Notes under the pieces: model-generated
Told to the model about the DNA's origin: nothing
Database searches by the model: none
What the model saw: the letters and a program-made list of their open reading frames with translations, nothing else
Part shown: piece after piece, positions 1-6,935 of the stretch
Layout: each line of letters begins with the position of its first letter
Numbering within the stretch: position 1 is the first letter of the stretch
Made by a program: the position numbers and the translations under genes
NCBI GenBank assembly: GCA_025925185.1
Contig: JAICLV010000020.1
Location: 1 to 23,098 of the forward strand
Source of the DNA: Acidothermaceae bacterium
Lineage (GTDB): Bacteria; Actinomycetota; Actinomycetes; Acidothermales; Acidothermaceae
Direction: 5' to 3'
DNA length: 23,098 bases

Positions 1-443
1 ACGGACACCCCCGAATTGATGTGGCCCCGCCAGTTGGCGATGGAGTCGGCCAGCTGCGGAAGGCCCGCGAACAGCCCGATGCCGAAAGCGAAATAACCGA
101 CCGTGTCGGCAGGGATGATGAGCGCGATCATCACCAACACGGCGTTGGTCGCGACGAGCAAAGCGGCTCGCCGAGCGCGTGACACCGGGTGCTGAATCAA
201 CAACACGACAACGAGGGCCCCGCTCACGAGCAAGACGTTTCCGGGGATCTGCGGCGCGGCGTCGGTACGCACGCCGTAGATGAGCCAGTTCAGGCACGCC
301 ATGCTGGTCAGCGACCACGACAGGGGCGACACGCCACTTAGCGCAGGGTGGCGAACGATGCGCGCAATCTGCGGTACCACCATCACGACGCCGAGCGCCG
401 CGCCGAGGTACCCGAGGCCCACCGCGAAGTCGTGGATCGTCAC
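1..443 (-). CDS. PQ-loop / SWEET-like membrane protein (3' end off the left edge)
   Basis: An open frame of at least 147 codons read leftward from GTG at 443-441 to the window edge. It is almost entirely hydrophobic, with two proline-glutamine turns: VVPQIARI at residues 22-29 and GLPQLADS at 127-134. Each turn lies in a helix followed by an SGVS-type segment, the hallmark of PQ-loop/SWEET/SemiSWEET proteins (6-7 TM, usually sugar or amino-acid facilitators). A conserved-looking Trp-Tyr region (NWLIYG, 52-57) and Asn-69 fit the sugar-transporter branch. GTG 443 is chosen because an in-frame TGA lies only three codons upstream. No strong ribosome binding site is visible. It is divergent from the LacI-type regulator gene, which suggests but does not prove joint control by sugar availability. 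The substrate is unknown. Confidence 0.72.
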   Translation of the reverse strand, partial: MTIHDFAVGLGYLGAALGVVMVVPQIARIVRHPALSGVSPLSWSLTSMACLNWLIYGVRTDAAPQIPGNVLLVSGALVVVLLIQHPVSRARRAALLVATNAVLVMIALIIPADTVGYFAFGIGLFAGLPQLADSIANWRGHINSGVS

Positions 444-448
444 AGCAA

Positions 449-516
449 CTCACGAACCAGCGGCTCACGAACCGGCATCGCGAAGCCCCGCCCTGGATAA
501 TCGCCCTTGGATAATC
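449..516. repeat. Two pairs of short direct repeats in the divergent promoter region
   Basis: The decamer CTCACGAACC occurs at 449-458 and 464-473 (15-bp period). TGGATAATC occurs at 494-502 and 508-516 (14-bp period). The second pair contains GATAAT, a good -10 hexamer for the rightward regulator gene, although no -35 box is clear. Repeats of this kind between divergent genes often bind a regulator; that reading is inference. Confidence 0.45.
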
Positions 517-549
517 AAGCTGTCGAGCGCTCGCCGGAGCCAGCGCCGT

Positions 550-563
550 CTGTAACGATACAG
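550..563. promoter_or_regulatory. LacI-family-type operator palindrome
   Basis: CTGTAACGATACAG has perfect 5-bp arms (CTGTA/TACAG) around a central CG, the geometry typical of LacI/GalR-family operators. It lies 8 bp upstream of the GGAGGG ribosome binding site (572-577) of the LacI-type regulator gene. Autorepression of the regulator operon, and perhaps of the divergent PQ-loop gene, is the natural inference. Confidence 0.6.
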
Positions 564-585
564 CAACGGTCGGAGGGATGCCGGG

Positions 586-1680
586 ATGACGGAACGCCCG
601 ACGCTGCAGTCCGTCGCGAAAGCGGCCGGCGTCTCGCCGATGACCGTCTCGAACGCGTTCAACCGGCCCGACCAGTGTTCGGCCGAGACCCGCGAGAAGG
701 TGCTCGCGGTCGCTCGCGAGCTCGGCTACGCCGGCCCCGATCCCGCCGCGCGCTCGCTGCGCCGCGGGCGCACCGACACGGTGGGCGTCCTGCTCACCGA
801 GCGGCTGCCGTACGCGTTCACCGACCTCGGCATGGTGGCGTTCTTGCACGGGCTCGCCACGGCGTTGGCGGACGCCGGACAAGCGCTGCTGCTCTTGCCG
901 GCCGAGGGCAACGCCGAGCACGCGCACGTGCGCAACGCGCTGGTCGACGCGTTCGTGCTCGCGTCGTTGTTGCCCGACGACCCGGCGGTCGCCGACGTGC
1001 TCGACCGTCGATTGCCGGTCGTGAGCTGGGGTCAGCCGCGGCTGCCCGGAGTGCCGCGGATCGGCGTCGACAACGCGCGGGCCGCCGCGAAGGCGGCCCG
1101 GCATCTGCTCGACCTCGGGCATCGGCGGTTCCTGGTCGTCACGTTCGGCGCCGACACGGTCGCCGCTCGCGCCGCCGGCACCGCTGATGCCGGGCACGAC
1201 GAGCACACGTCCGCGGTGCGTGGCGTGCATCGCGCGATGGCCGAGCGCGTCGCCGGGTTCACCCGTGAGCTGCGCACCGCCGGTGTCTCCGACGTCAGAA
1301 TCGTCAACGCCGCCAAGAACGCGCGGTCCGCAGGTGTCGACGCCATCGCCTCGTCGCTCGAAAACCCAACCGCCACAGCGGTTTTCGCGGTGACCGATGT
1401 GCTCGCCCTCGGCGTGCTCGACGCTGCCGCTGCGAAGCAGGTGCCGGTTCCGTCACGGCTCTCCGTCGTCGGGTTCGACGACGTCGCGGCGGCGGCGTCC
1501 AGCGTGCCGCCGTTGACGACGGTCTCGCAGTCGCTCTTCGATCAGGGTGGCCTGGCGGCGAAGGCAATTCTCGATCAGCTGGCCGGGCGCGAGCCGAAGA
1601 CCCGGCCGATCCCGAGCGAGCTGATCGTCCGCGGCAGCACGGCGGCCGCTCCGCGACAGGCCGGACGACGCACCCGATGA
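586..1680 (+). CDS. LacI/GalR-family transcriptional regulator
   Basis: A 364-residue protein with the family's usual architecture and length. The N-terminal helix-turn-helix (residues 5-50) carries the signature LQSVAKAAGVSPMTVSNAFN, followed by the hinge segment near LGYAGPDPAARSLRRG. A periplasmic-binding-protein-like effector domain runs from about residue 63 (TDTVGVLLTE) to the end, with the typical VVGFDDV strand and TTVSQ segment. ATG 586 has GGAGGG eight bases upstream. Its TGA overlaps the ATG of the next gene (ATGA, 1677-1680), so it is translationally coupled to the ATP-grasp gene. The effector cannot be read from sequence; a sugar or nucleoside is usual for the family. The operator at 550-563 suggests autoregulation. 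Confidence 0.93.
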   Translation: MTERPTLQSVAKAAGVSPMTVSNAFNRPDQCSAETREKVLAVARELGYAGPDPAARSLRRGRTDTVGVLLTERLPYAFTDLGMVAFLHGLATALADAGQALLLLPAEGNAEHAHVRNALVDAFVLASLLPDDPAVADVLDRRLPVVSWGQPRLPGVPRIGVDNARAAAKAARHLLDLGHRRFLVVTFGADTVAARAAGTADAGHDEHTSAVRGVHRAMAERVAGFTRELRTAGVSDVRIVNAAKNARSAGVDAIASSLENPTATAVFAVTDVLALGVLDAAAAKQVPVPSRLSVVGFDDVAAAASSVPPLTTVSQSLFDQGGLAAKAILDQLAGREPKTRPIPSELIVRGSTAAAPRQAGRRTR

Positions 1681-2552
1681 GCGCGCCTGACATCGTCCTT
1701 GTCACCGGGCGTCGGATGCCGATTCCCGACCTCGAGTCGCACCTGTTGGTAACCGCTTTGCGCGACCTCGGTCTCGTTGCGGCGGTGCAGCCCTGGGGGA
1801 GCGGATACGAGTGGCGCGCCGCGCCACTCGTCGTCGTCCGCACGCCGTGGGATTACTTCGAGGCTCGCGCGCCGTTTCTGGATTGGGCCCGCGGCGTCGC
1901 GGCCGTGACGTCGTTGGTCAACCCGTTCGAGGTGGTGGAATGGAACAGCCACAAGGGCTATCTGCTCGATCTGCGGCGAGCCGGCGTGCCCGCGGTTGAG
2001 ACCACCGTGGTCGCGCGCGGCGCCTCGATCGACGAGCAGGCCGCGGCCTTGGGCGCCCACGTGGGAGAGGTCGTCGTGAAGCCCGCGGTCGGCGGTGGCG
2101 CGATGGGGGCGGTGCGGGCCGGCGCCGCTAGCGCGGCCGCGCGGCGTCAGCTGGCCGCGTTGGCCGAGTCGGGCGACGCTCTTGTGCAGCCGCTCGCGAT
2201 GACCGTGACCACGCGAGGCGAGATCTCGCTCGTGTACTTCGGCGGCGAATTCAGCCACGCGGTCCGCAAGGTTCCGGCCGCGGGTGATTACCGGGTGCAG
2301 GCGGAGCACGGCGGCCGGGTCGAGCCGCATGAGCCGTCGAGCGGCGAGCGGACAGTCGCCTCCGCGGCACTCGCGCAAACCCCACGACCAACGACGTACG
2401 GCCGGGTCGATCTTGTCGATGTCGGCGGCACGCCCACGGTCATGGAACTCGAGGTGATCGAGCCGCAACTGTTTCTCGACCGGCATGTCGAGGCGCCGCA
2501 GCGGTTCGCCGACCAGCTCGCGCGCGAATTGCGCGCCGCCAAGCGCCGATGA
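1677..2552 (+). CDS. ATP-grasp family ligase-like protein
   Basis: A 291-residue protein with ATP-grasp features. Lys-93 (SHKGYLL) and Lys-135 (VVVKPAVGGGAMG) are likely ATP-binding lysines beside a glycine-rich loop. An acidic metal-binding set comes late: YGRVDLVDV (241-249) and MELEVIEPQLFL (256-267), with Glu-257, Glu-259 and Glu-262. An N-terminal RTPWDYF motif (55-61) is typical of the glutathione-synthetase-like/DcsG-like subgroup, which joins carboxylates to amines with ATP. The specific substrate cannot be assigned. It shares ATGA overlaps with the genes on both sides (1677-1680 and 2549-2552), so it belongs to a tightly coupled three-gene operon. The product is predicted cytoplasmic, with no signal peptide or TM segment. 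Confidence 0.82.
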   Translation: MSAPDIVLVTGRRMPIPDLESHLLVTALRDLGLVAAVQPWGSGYEWRAAPLVVVRTPWDYFEARAPFLDWARGVAAVTSLVNPFEVVEWNSHKGYLLDLRRAGVPAVETTVVARGASIDEQAAALGAHVGEVVVKPAVGGGAMGAVRAGAASAAARRQLAALAESGDALVQPLAMTVTTRGEISLVYFGGEFSHAVRKVPAAGDYRVQAEHGGRVEPHEPSSGERTVASAALAQTPRPTTYGRVDLVDVGGTPTVMELEVIEPQLFLDRHVEAPQRFADQLARELRAAKRR

Positions 2553-4426
2553 GCAGCGTGCAGCTGGAGAGCAGCACACCGTGGCGGCGTCGTTTCGACA
2601 CGCCATTTCGCGAGTTTCTGCGCACCGAGACCGGCAGTTCGGCGGTGCTGCTCGCCGCAGCGCTCGCCGCGCTGGTCTGGGCGAACGTCGACGTCGGCTC
2701 GTACGACCGGTTGTGGCACACGACGCTGTCGATCCGCGTGGGCGACCATGCCATCGCCCAGGACATCCGTGGCTGGGTCAACGCCGGGCTGATGACGTTG
2801 TTCTTCTTCGTGGTGGGGTTGGAAGCGCGCCGCGAGTTCGACATCGGCGAGCTGCGCGAGCGGCAGCGGATGACCCTGCCCGTGGTCGCTGGCGTCGTCG
2901 GGATGATGATCCCCGTCGCGCTTTTCCTCGCGATCAACGCCGGATCGACATCAGCGGCGCACGGTTGGGGGATAGCGATGTCGACCGACACGGCGTTCGC
3001 GCTCGGCGTGCTGCGACTCGTCGGGCCGCGCTTTCCCGACCGGTTGCGGGCCTTCATCCTCACCGTCGTCGTCATCGACGACATCGTCGCGCTCGTCGTC
3101 ATCGCCGTCGCATACAGCTCGTCGCTCGTCGTCACGCCGATCGTTGTGGCGGTCGGGATTTTCGTCGTCGTGCTGGTCGCGCGCTGGCGTGGCATGCGCG
3201 CCGGATGGGTCTACGCGGTGCTCGGCGCGGTGATCTGGATCGCGTTGTTCAAATCGGGGGTCGACCCCGTCGTCACCGGGTTGGCGCTCGGCCTGCTCAC
3301 CTATGCCTACCCTGCTGCGCGTGAGGACTTGGACCGCGCGACCGAGGAGTTCCGGCAGTTTCGCGAGCAACCGACCGCTGAGCTGGCGAGGCAGGCGCGG
3401 CTCAGCGTCGACACCGCGATCTCGCCAAACGACCGGTTACAGCAGCTGTTTCATCCCTGGACCAGTTATCTCATCGTGCCAGTGTTCGCCCTTGCGAACA
3501 TCGGAATTCAGCTGACCCCGCACTTTCTCGCGAGGGCGTTCACGTCCCCTGTGACGCTCGGCGTGCTGGTGGGATACGTCGTCGGCAAGCCGGTCGGCAT
3601 CGTGGGCGCAGCGCGGCTGGTCGCCAAGCTCAGTCGGGGCAGGTACCGGCCCTCTGTCGGCTGGGGTTCGGTCGCGGGCACGGGCGCGGTCGCAGGCATC
3701 GGTTTCACCGTCGCGTTGTTGATTGCTGATCTCGCGTTCACCGGGGAGCGGTTGCAGCAGGCGAAGGTGGGCGTGCTCGCCGCCGCGATCGTGGCATCGC
3801 TGCTGGGCTGGCTCACCTTCCGCGTGATCGCCTTGCTGCCCCAGCCGGTGCGGGCGATCGCGCTGCTCGGGCGCTCAGAAGCAATCGTCGACCTCGCCGA
3901 TCCGGTCGACCCCGAACGCGACCACATTCGCGGACCGACGGACGCCGCGGTGACCCTGGTCGAGTACGGCGACCTCGAGTGCCCGTACTGCGGGCAGGCG
4001 GAGCCGGTGGTTCGCGAACTGCTGGCCGACTTCGGCGACCTGCGTTACGTGTGGAGGCACCTGCCGCTGTCCGACGTCCACCCGAACGCCCGGCTTGCCG
4101 CCGAGGCGACCGAGGCGGCGGCCCGGCAGGGTGCGTTTTGGCAACTGCGCGACCTGCTGTTCGAGCATCAAGACGCGCTCGGCAAGCGCGACATAGTGCG
4201 TTACGCCGACGAACTCGGACTCGACGTCGACCGGTTCATCGAGGACTTGCGCAAACACGTCGGCGCGGCGCGGGTCGACGCCGACGTCAGCAGCGCCGAT
4301 CTCAGCGGCGTGTCGGGCACGCCGACGTTCTTCGTCAACGGACGGCGTCATCACGGGGCGTTCGACATCGCCGCGCTCAGCGCCGCGGTGAAGGCGGCGC
4401 GGGCACGCGCCACGATCACGTCGTGA
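2549..4426 (+). CDS. nhaA: Na+/H+ antiporter NhaA fused to a C-terminal DsbA-like thioredoxin domain
   Basis: A 625-residue two-part protein. Residues ~15-435 form an NhaA antiporter with many TM helices. The family's conserved acids are present: the Asp pair in VVVIDDIVAL (Asp-177, Asp-178) and the aspartate in MSTDTAFALG (Asp-147). FFFVVGLEARRE (85-95) is also a family motif. Residues ~450-620 form a DsbA/thioredoxin-like domain with active site CPYC (478-481) and the cis-proline context SGTPTFF (589-595). E. coli NhaA is about 390 residues, so the extra domain accounts for the added length. NhaA-thioredoxin fusions are known in actinobacteria. The start overlaps the ATP-grasp stop (ATGA). 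The thioredoxin domain follows the last helix; its side of the membrane depends on helix count, which I cannot settle by eye. A role in exchanging Na+ for H+ is well supported. A redox-sensing or protein-oxidising role for the tail is inference. Confidence 0.92.
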   Translation: MSSVQLESSTPWRRRFDTPFREFLRTETGSSAVLLAAALAALVWANVDVGSYDRLWHTTLSIRVGDHAIAQDIRGWVNAGLMTLFFFVVGLEARREFDIGELRERQRMTLPVVAGVVGMMIPVALFLAINAGSTSAAHGWGIAMSTDTAFALGVLRLVGPRFPDRLRAFILTVVVIDDIVALVVIAVAYSSSLVVTPIVVAVGIFVVVLVARWRGMRAGWVYAVLGAVIWIALFKSGVDPVVTGLALGLLTYAYPAAREDLDRATEEFRQFREQPTAELARQARLSVDTAISPNDRLQQLFHPWTSYLIVPVFALANIGIQLTPHFLARAFTSPVTLGVLVGYVVGKPVGIVGAARLVAKLSRGRYRPSVGWGSVAGTGAVAGIGFTVALLIADLAFTGERLQQAKVGVLAAAIVASLLGWLTFRVIALLPQPVRAIALLGRSEAIVDLADPVDPERDHIRGPTDAAVTLVEYGDLECPYCGQAEPVVRELLADFGDLRYVWRHLPLSDVHPNARLAAEATEAAARQGAFWQLRDLLFEHQDALGKRDIVRYADELGLDVDRFIEDLRKHVGAARVDADVSSADLSGVSGTPTFFVNGRRHHGAFDIAALSAAVKAARARATITS

Positions 4427-4456
4427 GGGTCGGCTCAGGTAAGGACCACAGACTGT

Positions 4457-4495
4457 GGACGCCGCACTTTGGACGCCGCACTTTGGATGCCGCGC
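4457..4495. repeat. 14-bp tandem repeat (about 2.5 copies)
   Basis: GGACGCCGCACTTT occurs at 4457-4470 and exactly again at 4471-4484, followed by a degenerate partial third copy (GGATGCCGCGC). It lies just after the NhaA fusion gene, before the strong hairpin. Function is unknown; replication slippage would explain it. Confidence 0.75.
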
Positions 4496-4550
4496 CTGCG
4501 GCGAGCCTGCGCGACGCGCCCGCGCGGATGAGAAAAGATTGTGGACAGAC

Positions 4551-4587
4551 GTGAGGCCCCTCTATGTATGAGATAGAGGGGCCTCAC
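4551..4587. terminator. Perfect 15-bp hairpin, likely bidirectional terminator
   Basis: GTGAGGCCCCTCTAT (4551-4565) pairs without mismatch with ATAGAGGGGCCTCAC (4573-4587) around a 7-nt loop. There is no immediate T-run on either side; on the minus strand a TTTT appears about 13 nt further on. It lies ~125 bp after the NhaA fusion stop and directly over a minus-strand TGA (4586-4584). It may therefore end transcripts from both directions. The palindrome is certain; the terminator role is inferred. Confidence 0.65.
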
Positions 4588-5176
4588 TCGCACGACGTTG
4601 CCGCCGTGCGGGTCACGATCGCCGTCGGCAGCGGCAGCTCGATCGCCTTCGCGGACTCGCGCTCGAGTTGCCTCGCGCGCCAGCTCGCTCCAGTTTCTGA
4701 ACTTGCCCACTCCGACACCGCCGTCTCAACTTGACCGAGAAGGCCCGAAGGCTCTCGTCGGTCGCCTCGACACGAACTTGGCGTCGGCGCCGCAGGTCGG
4801 TGCTTGACCGGCCGCATCTCGGATCGCCCTTGCGGTTGATCCTCGTGTTGCCGTTCGCCCACCACCCGGCGAGCGTTGCCCTTGGTCGCTTCGGCCGCCC
4901 TTGCGGTTGGCCTCATCGTCCGCCGGTTTTGCTTGGCCGGAAAACCCTTGGTGCTGTCTTCCGTGATCGGTGACGTGGGAGATTTCTAGCGGTACCGCGA
5001 ACCCCTGACAAGGGCTTTGCCGCAAGAAGTTCTGTGAATTAGCAAGATCTTTTGGTGGTCCACAGGCTTGTTGTGGTTGTCCCCTGTCAGGGTCGGGATC
5101 TCCACCGGTTGTGCACCGATCCATCCACAGTCTTGGCTGCGAAAGGACCGGGCGAGCGGACCGGCGAAGGGGCCGA

Positions 5177-5383
5177 TTAGACCGCTCGGACCGACTCCGC
5201 CTGCGGCCCCTTTGCGCCCTGCGTGACCTCGAACTCAACCCGCTGGTTCTCTTCGAGCGAGCGGTAGCCGCTGGTGGCGATCTGCGAGTAGTGGACGAAC
5301 ACGTCGGCGTCGCCGCCGTCCGGGCTGATGAAACCGAAGCCCTTCTCGGCGTTGAACCACTTGACGGTGCCCTGCTGCGCCAT
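5177..5383 (-). CDS. Cold-shock protein (CspA family)
   Basis: A 68-residue single cold-shock domain starting [19 protein letters not shown], with both RNA-binding motifs: KGFGFI (RNP1, residues 14-19) and VFVHYS (RNP2, 28-33). Length and sequence are standard for actinobacterial CspA-type single-stranded nucleic-acid binders and RNA chaperones. The frame is open further upstream to 5539, but ATG 5383 is the start: GAGGAG lies eight bases ahead, homology begins exactly there, and the upstream part encodes non-conserved residues across an intrinsic terminator. The gene is monocistronic and divergent from the amidohydrolase. Its long leader is described separately. Confidence 0.95.
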   Translation of the reverse strand: MAQQGTVKWFNAEKGFGFISPDGGDADVFVHYSQIATSGYRSLEENQRVEFEVTQGAKGPQAESVRAV

Positions 5384-5433
5384 TGACTTACTCCTCATTC
5401 CAAGCGTCAGACCCGGCGTTTGCGGATCCGGGC

Positions 5434-5457
5434 TGCGCGTCTGCGCGTCTGCGCCTC
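5434..5457. repeat. 8-bp tandem repeat, three copies, in the csp leader
   Basis: TGCGCGTC occurs at 5434-5441 and 5442-5449, with a variant TGCGCCTC at 5450-5457. It lies between the internal terminator and the csp ribosome binding site. Confidence 0.7.
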
Positions 5458-5484
5458 GCCGGCCCGGGAGGCACGGTGAGCGGC

Positions 5485-5519
5485 AAACAAAAACGCCCGC
5501 TGCGAGACTTCCGCGGGCG
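5485..5519 (-). terminator. Rho-independent terminator inside the csp leader
   Basis: Read on the minus strand, CGCCCGC (5519-5513) and GCGGGCG (5500-5494) form a perfect 7-bp GC-rich stem around a 12-nt loop. TTTTTGTTT (5493-5485) follows immediately. It is the best canonical terminator in the window and lies ~100 nt upstream of the csp start codon on the same strand. Confidence 0.85.
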
Positions 5520-5591
5520 CCGGGACACCGACGTTGCATAAGACAACGGGCGTCAAGACATCGAGGAGTACTGCAACTGCAACCACCTGCG

Positions 5592-5597
5592 AGGCTA
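5592..5597 (-). promoter_or_regulatory. -10 box for the csp leader transcript
   Basis: TAGCCT on the minus strand (5597-5592) matches the TAnnnT -10 pattern seen before several other genes here and would start RNA near 5585. No convincing -35 is visible. Confidence 0.45.
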
Positions 5598-5643
5598 GCA
5601 CCTCAACCGAGCCGACGTCGCGCGCGTGGGGCGGTGGCGGGCA

Positions 5644-5649
5644 TAGCGT
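5644..5649 (+). promoter_or_regulatory. -10 box giving a leaderless amidohydrolase mRNA
   Basis: TAGCGT ends six bases before ATG 5656, so transcription would begin at or next to the start codon. No good Shine-Dalgarno sequence precedes this ATG, consistent with leaderless initiation. Confidence 0.5.
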
Positions 5650-5655
5650 GCAACC

Positions 5656-6897
5656 ATGCGCACCTTGTTTCGGGGCGGCAACGTCTTCGACGGCACCGGC
5701 TCGGCTCCGGCCAGCGCCGACATCGTGGTAGAGAACGGGAGAATCCTCGACGTCGGGGTCGGGCTCGACGGCGATGAGGCGGTCGACCTTGACGGGCGCG
5801 GCGTGCTGCCCGGGCTGTTCGACTGCCACACCCACGTCACGGTGTCGCGGTTCGACTACATGGGCCTGCTGCAGCGCCCTTTCTCCTACCAGTTCTATGA
5901 AGCCGCCCAAAACCTCCGGCGCACGCTCGACATCGGCATCACGTCGATCCGCGACGCGCACGGCGCCGACCTCGGCGTCAAGCAGGCGGTCGAGGACGGC
6001 CTGATTCCCGGGCCGCGCATGCAGATCTCGGTGACGGCGTTGAGCCAGACCGGCGGCCACGGCGACGGCTGGATGCCGTCCGGCAACCACGTCGAGCTGA
6101 TGCCGTCACATCCTGGCCGGCCGAGCGGGATCGCGGACGGCGCCGACGAGATCCGCCGCAAGGTGCGCGAGCTCGTGCGCGCCGGTGCCGACGTCATCAA
6201 GGTGTTCACGTCCGGCGGCGTGCTCTCGCCGCGCGACGACCCGCGGCACGCCCATTACCGGCTCCCGGAGCTGCAGGCGCTGGTCGAGGAGGCGACCGCC
6301 GCGGGTGTCTGGGTGATGGCGCACGCGCAAGGCGCCGATGGCATCAAGAACGCGGTGCGCGCCGGCATCCGCTCGATCGAGCACGGGATTTTCTTGGACG
6401 ACGAGGGCATCGAGCTGATGCTCGACGCGGGCACGTGGCTGGTGCCGACGCTGTCGGCCCCGCAGGCCGTCATCGACATGGTCGACGCCGGCGGCAGCCT
6501 GCCGGAGGCGGTTATCGCGAAGGCCCGGTCGGTCGTCGAGATCCACCGGGAGGCCGTCCGGCGGGCGGTCGACGCGGGCGTCAAGGTCGCGATGGGCACC
6601 GACAGCGGCGTCGGCGCGCACGGCGAGAACCTTCGCGAGGTCGAGCTGATGGCTGACGTCGGGATGACGCCCGTGCAGGCGCTCGTGGCCACGTCGTCCG
6701 AGGCTGCGCGGCTGCTCGGCGTCGAGGCGGAGCTTGGAAGCGTCGAGGCGGGCAAGCGGGCCGACCTGGTCGTGGTCGACGGCGACCCGCTCGACGTCCG
6801 GGGCCTTGGGGCACGGGTGTCGGCGGTGTGGAAGGACGGCGTGCGCGTCGACCGCCGCGCAGGCGACGGAGGCTTGCCCACTAAATCTCTAGGGTAA
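5656..6897 (+). CDS. Amidohydrolase-superfamily metal-dependent hydrolase (imidazolonepropionase/prolidase-like)
   Basis: A 413-residue protein with the full amidohydrolase metal set: HxH in FDCHTHVT (His-58, His-60), the bridging lysine in ADVIKVFTSGG (Lys-182, normally carboxylated), VMAHAQG (His-223), SIEHGIF (His-243) and the catalytic aspartate in GTDSGVG (Asp-316). The flanking beta-sandwich typical of the superfamily is present: an N-terminal NVFDGTG segment and a C-terminal GKRADLVVVDGDPL. Length and motif order fit the Xaa-Pro dipeptidase/imidazolonepropionase-like branch, which hydrolyses C-N bonds in cyclic amides or N-acyl and dipeptide substrates. The exact substrate is not predictable. 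The upstream -10 box and lack of a ribosome binding site suggest leaderless expression. It is a single gene, divergent from csp; the next promoter begins ~25 bp after its stop. Confidence 0.9.
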   Translation: MRTLFRGGNVFDGTGSAPASADIVVENGRILDVGVGLDGDEAVDLDGRGVLPGLFDCHTHVTVSRFDYMGLLQRPFSYQFYEAAQNLRRTLDIGITSIRDAHGADLGVKQAVEDGLIPGPRMQISVTALSQTGGHGDGWMPSGNHVELMPSHPGRPSGIADGADEIRRKVRELVRAGADVIKVFTSGGVLSPRDDPRHAHYRLPELQALVEEATAAGVWVMAHAQGADGIKNAVRAGIRSIEHGIFLDDEGIELMLDAGTWLVPTLSAPQAVIDMVDAGGSLPEAVIAKARSVVEIHREAVRRAVDAGVKVAMGTDSGVGAHGENLREVELMADVGMTPVQALVATSSEAARLLGVEAELGSVEAGKRADLVVVDGDPLDVRGLGARVSAVWKDGVRVDRRAGDGGLPTKSLG

Positions 6898-6922
6898 CTA
6901 GCGCAAGCCTCGGGCGGCGGGC

Positions 6923-6928
6923 TACGAT
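6923..6928 (+). promoter_or_regulatory. -10 box for the leader-peptide/TauE transcript
   Basis: TACGAT ends seven bases before ATG 6936, placing +1 on or beside the A of the leader-peptide start codon. The same TACGAT-N7-start arrangement recurs before the dienelactone hydrolase gene at 8530. Confidence 0.6.
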
Positions 6929-6935
6929 GCTGCGC

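Larger units (their letters stand above)
4427..5176. other. 750-bp stretch without a defensible gene; possible decayed minus-strand coding remnant
   Basis: Besides the tandem repeat and the hairpin, I recognise no gene here. The last ~35 codons of a minus-strand frame ending at TGA 4586-4584 have about 90% G/C third positions and abut the hairpin, as the 3' end of a true gene would. Further upstream, protein-like stretches jump between frames; one example is VEATDESLRAFSVKL, in a different frame around 4725-4770. The motif AACCGCAAGGGCG occurs twice on the minus strand (~4828-4840 and 4900-4912). Together this suggests a frameshifted gene relic, but I cannot name it. The rest (4915-5176) is less GC-rich and shows short palindromes, such as GCGGTACCGC near 4990, and CCCTGTCAGGG, but nothing I can assign. 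Confidence 0.35.
5384..5585 (-). ncRNA. Structured cold-shock leader RNA or terminated small RNA upstream of the csp gene
   Basis: From a predicted start near 5585 (-10 box TAGCCT at 5597-5592) the minus-strand transcript runs about 200 nt before the csp start codon. It contains GTTGCA near its beginning and TGCAAC about 40 nt later, which could pair into a first hairpin. A strong rho-independent terminator follows at 5519-5485. Two outcomes are possible: a ~95-nt small RNA that stops at the terminator, or conditional readthrough into csp. Long structured leaders are established for bacterial csp genes; an internal intrinsic terminator is less usual. An 8-bp tandem repeat (TGCGCGTC type, 5434-5457) lies in the distal half. 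No protein-coding role is evident. Confidence 0.5.

Noticed and set aside
1575..2606. A 343-codon leftward frame over the ATP-grasp gene
   Set aside because: It is antisense to three coupled, motif-bearing genes and has no recognisable domain.
4726..5238. A 170-codon leftward frame in the gene-poor region as an intact gene
   Set aside because: It overlaps the cold-shock gene's 3' end in another frame, has poor third-position bias and mixes with better coding signals in other frames.
5384..5539. N-terminal extension of the cold-shock protein to 5539
   Set aside because: It would encode 52 non-conserved residues through an intrinsic terminator; the internal ATG 5383 has a good ribosome binding site and the exact family start.
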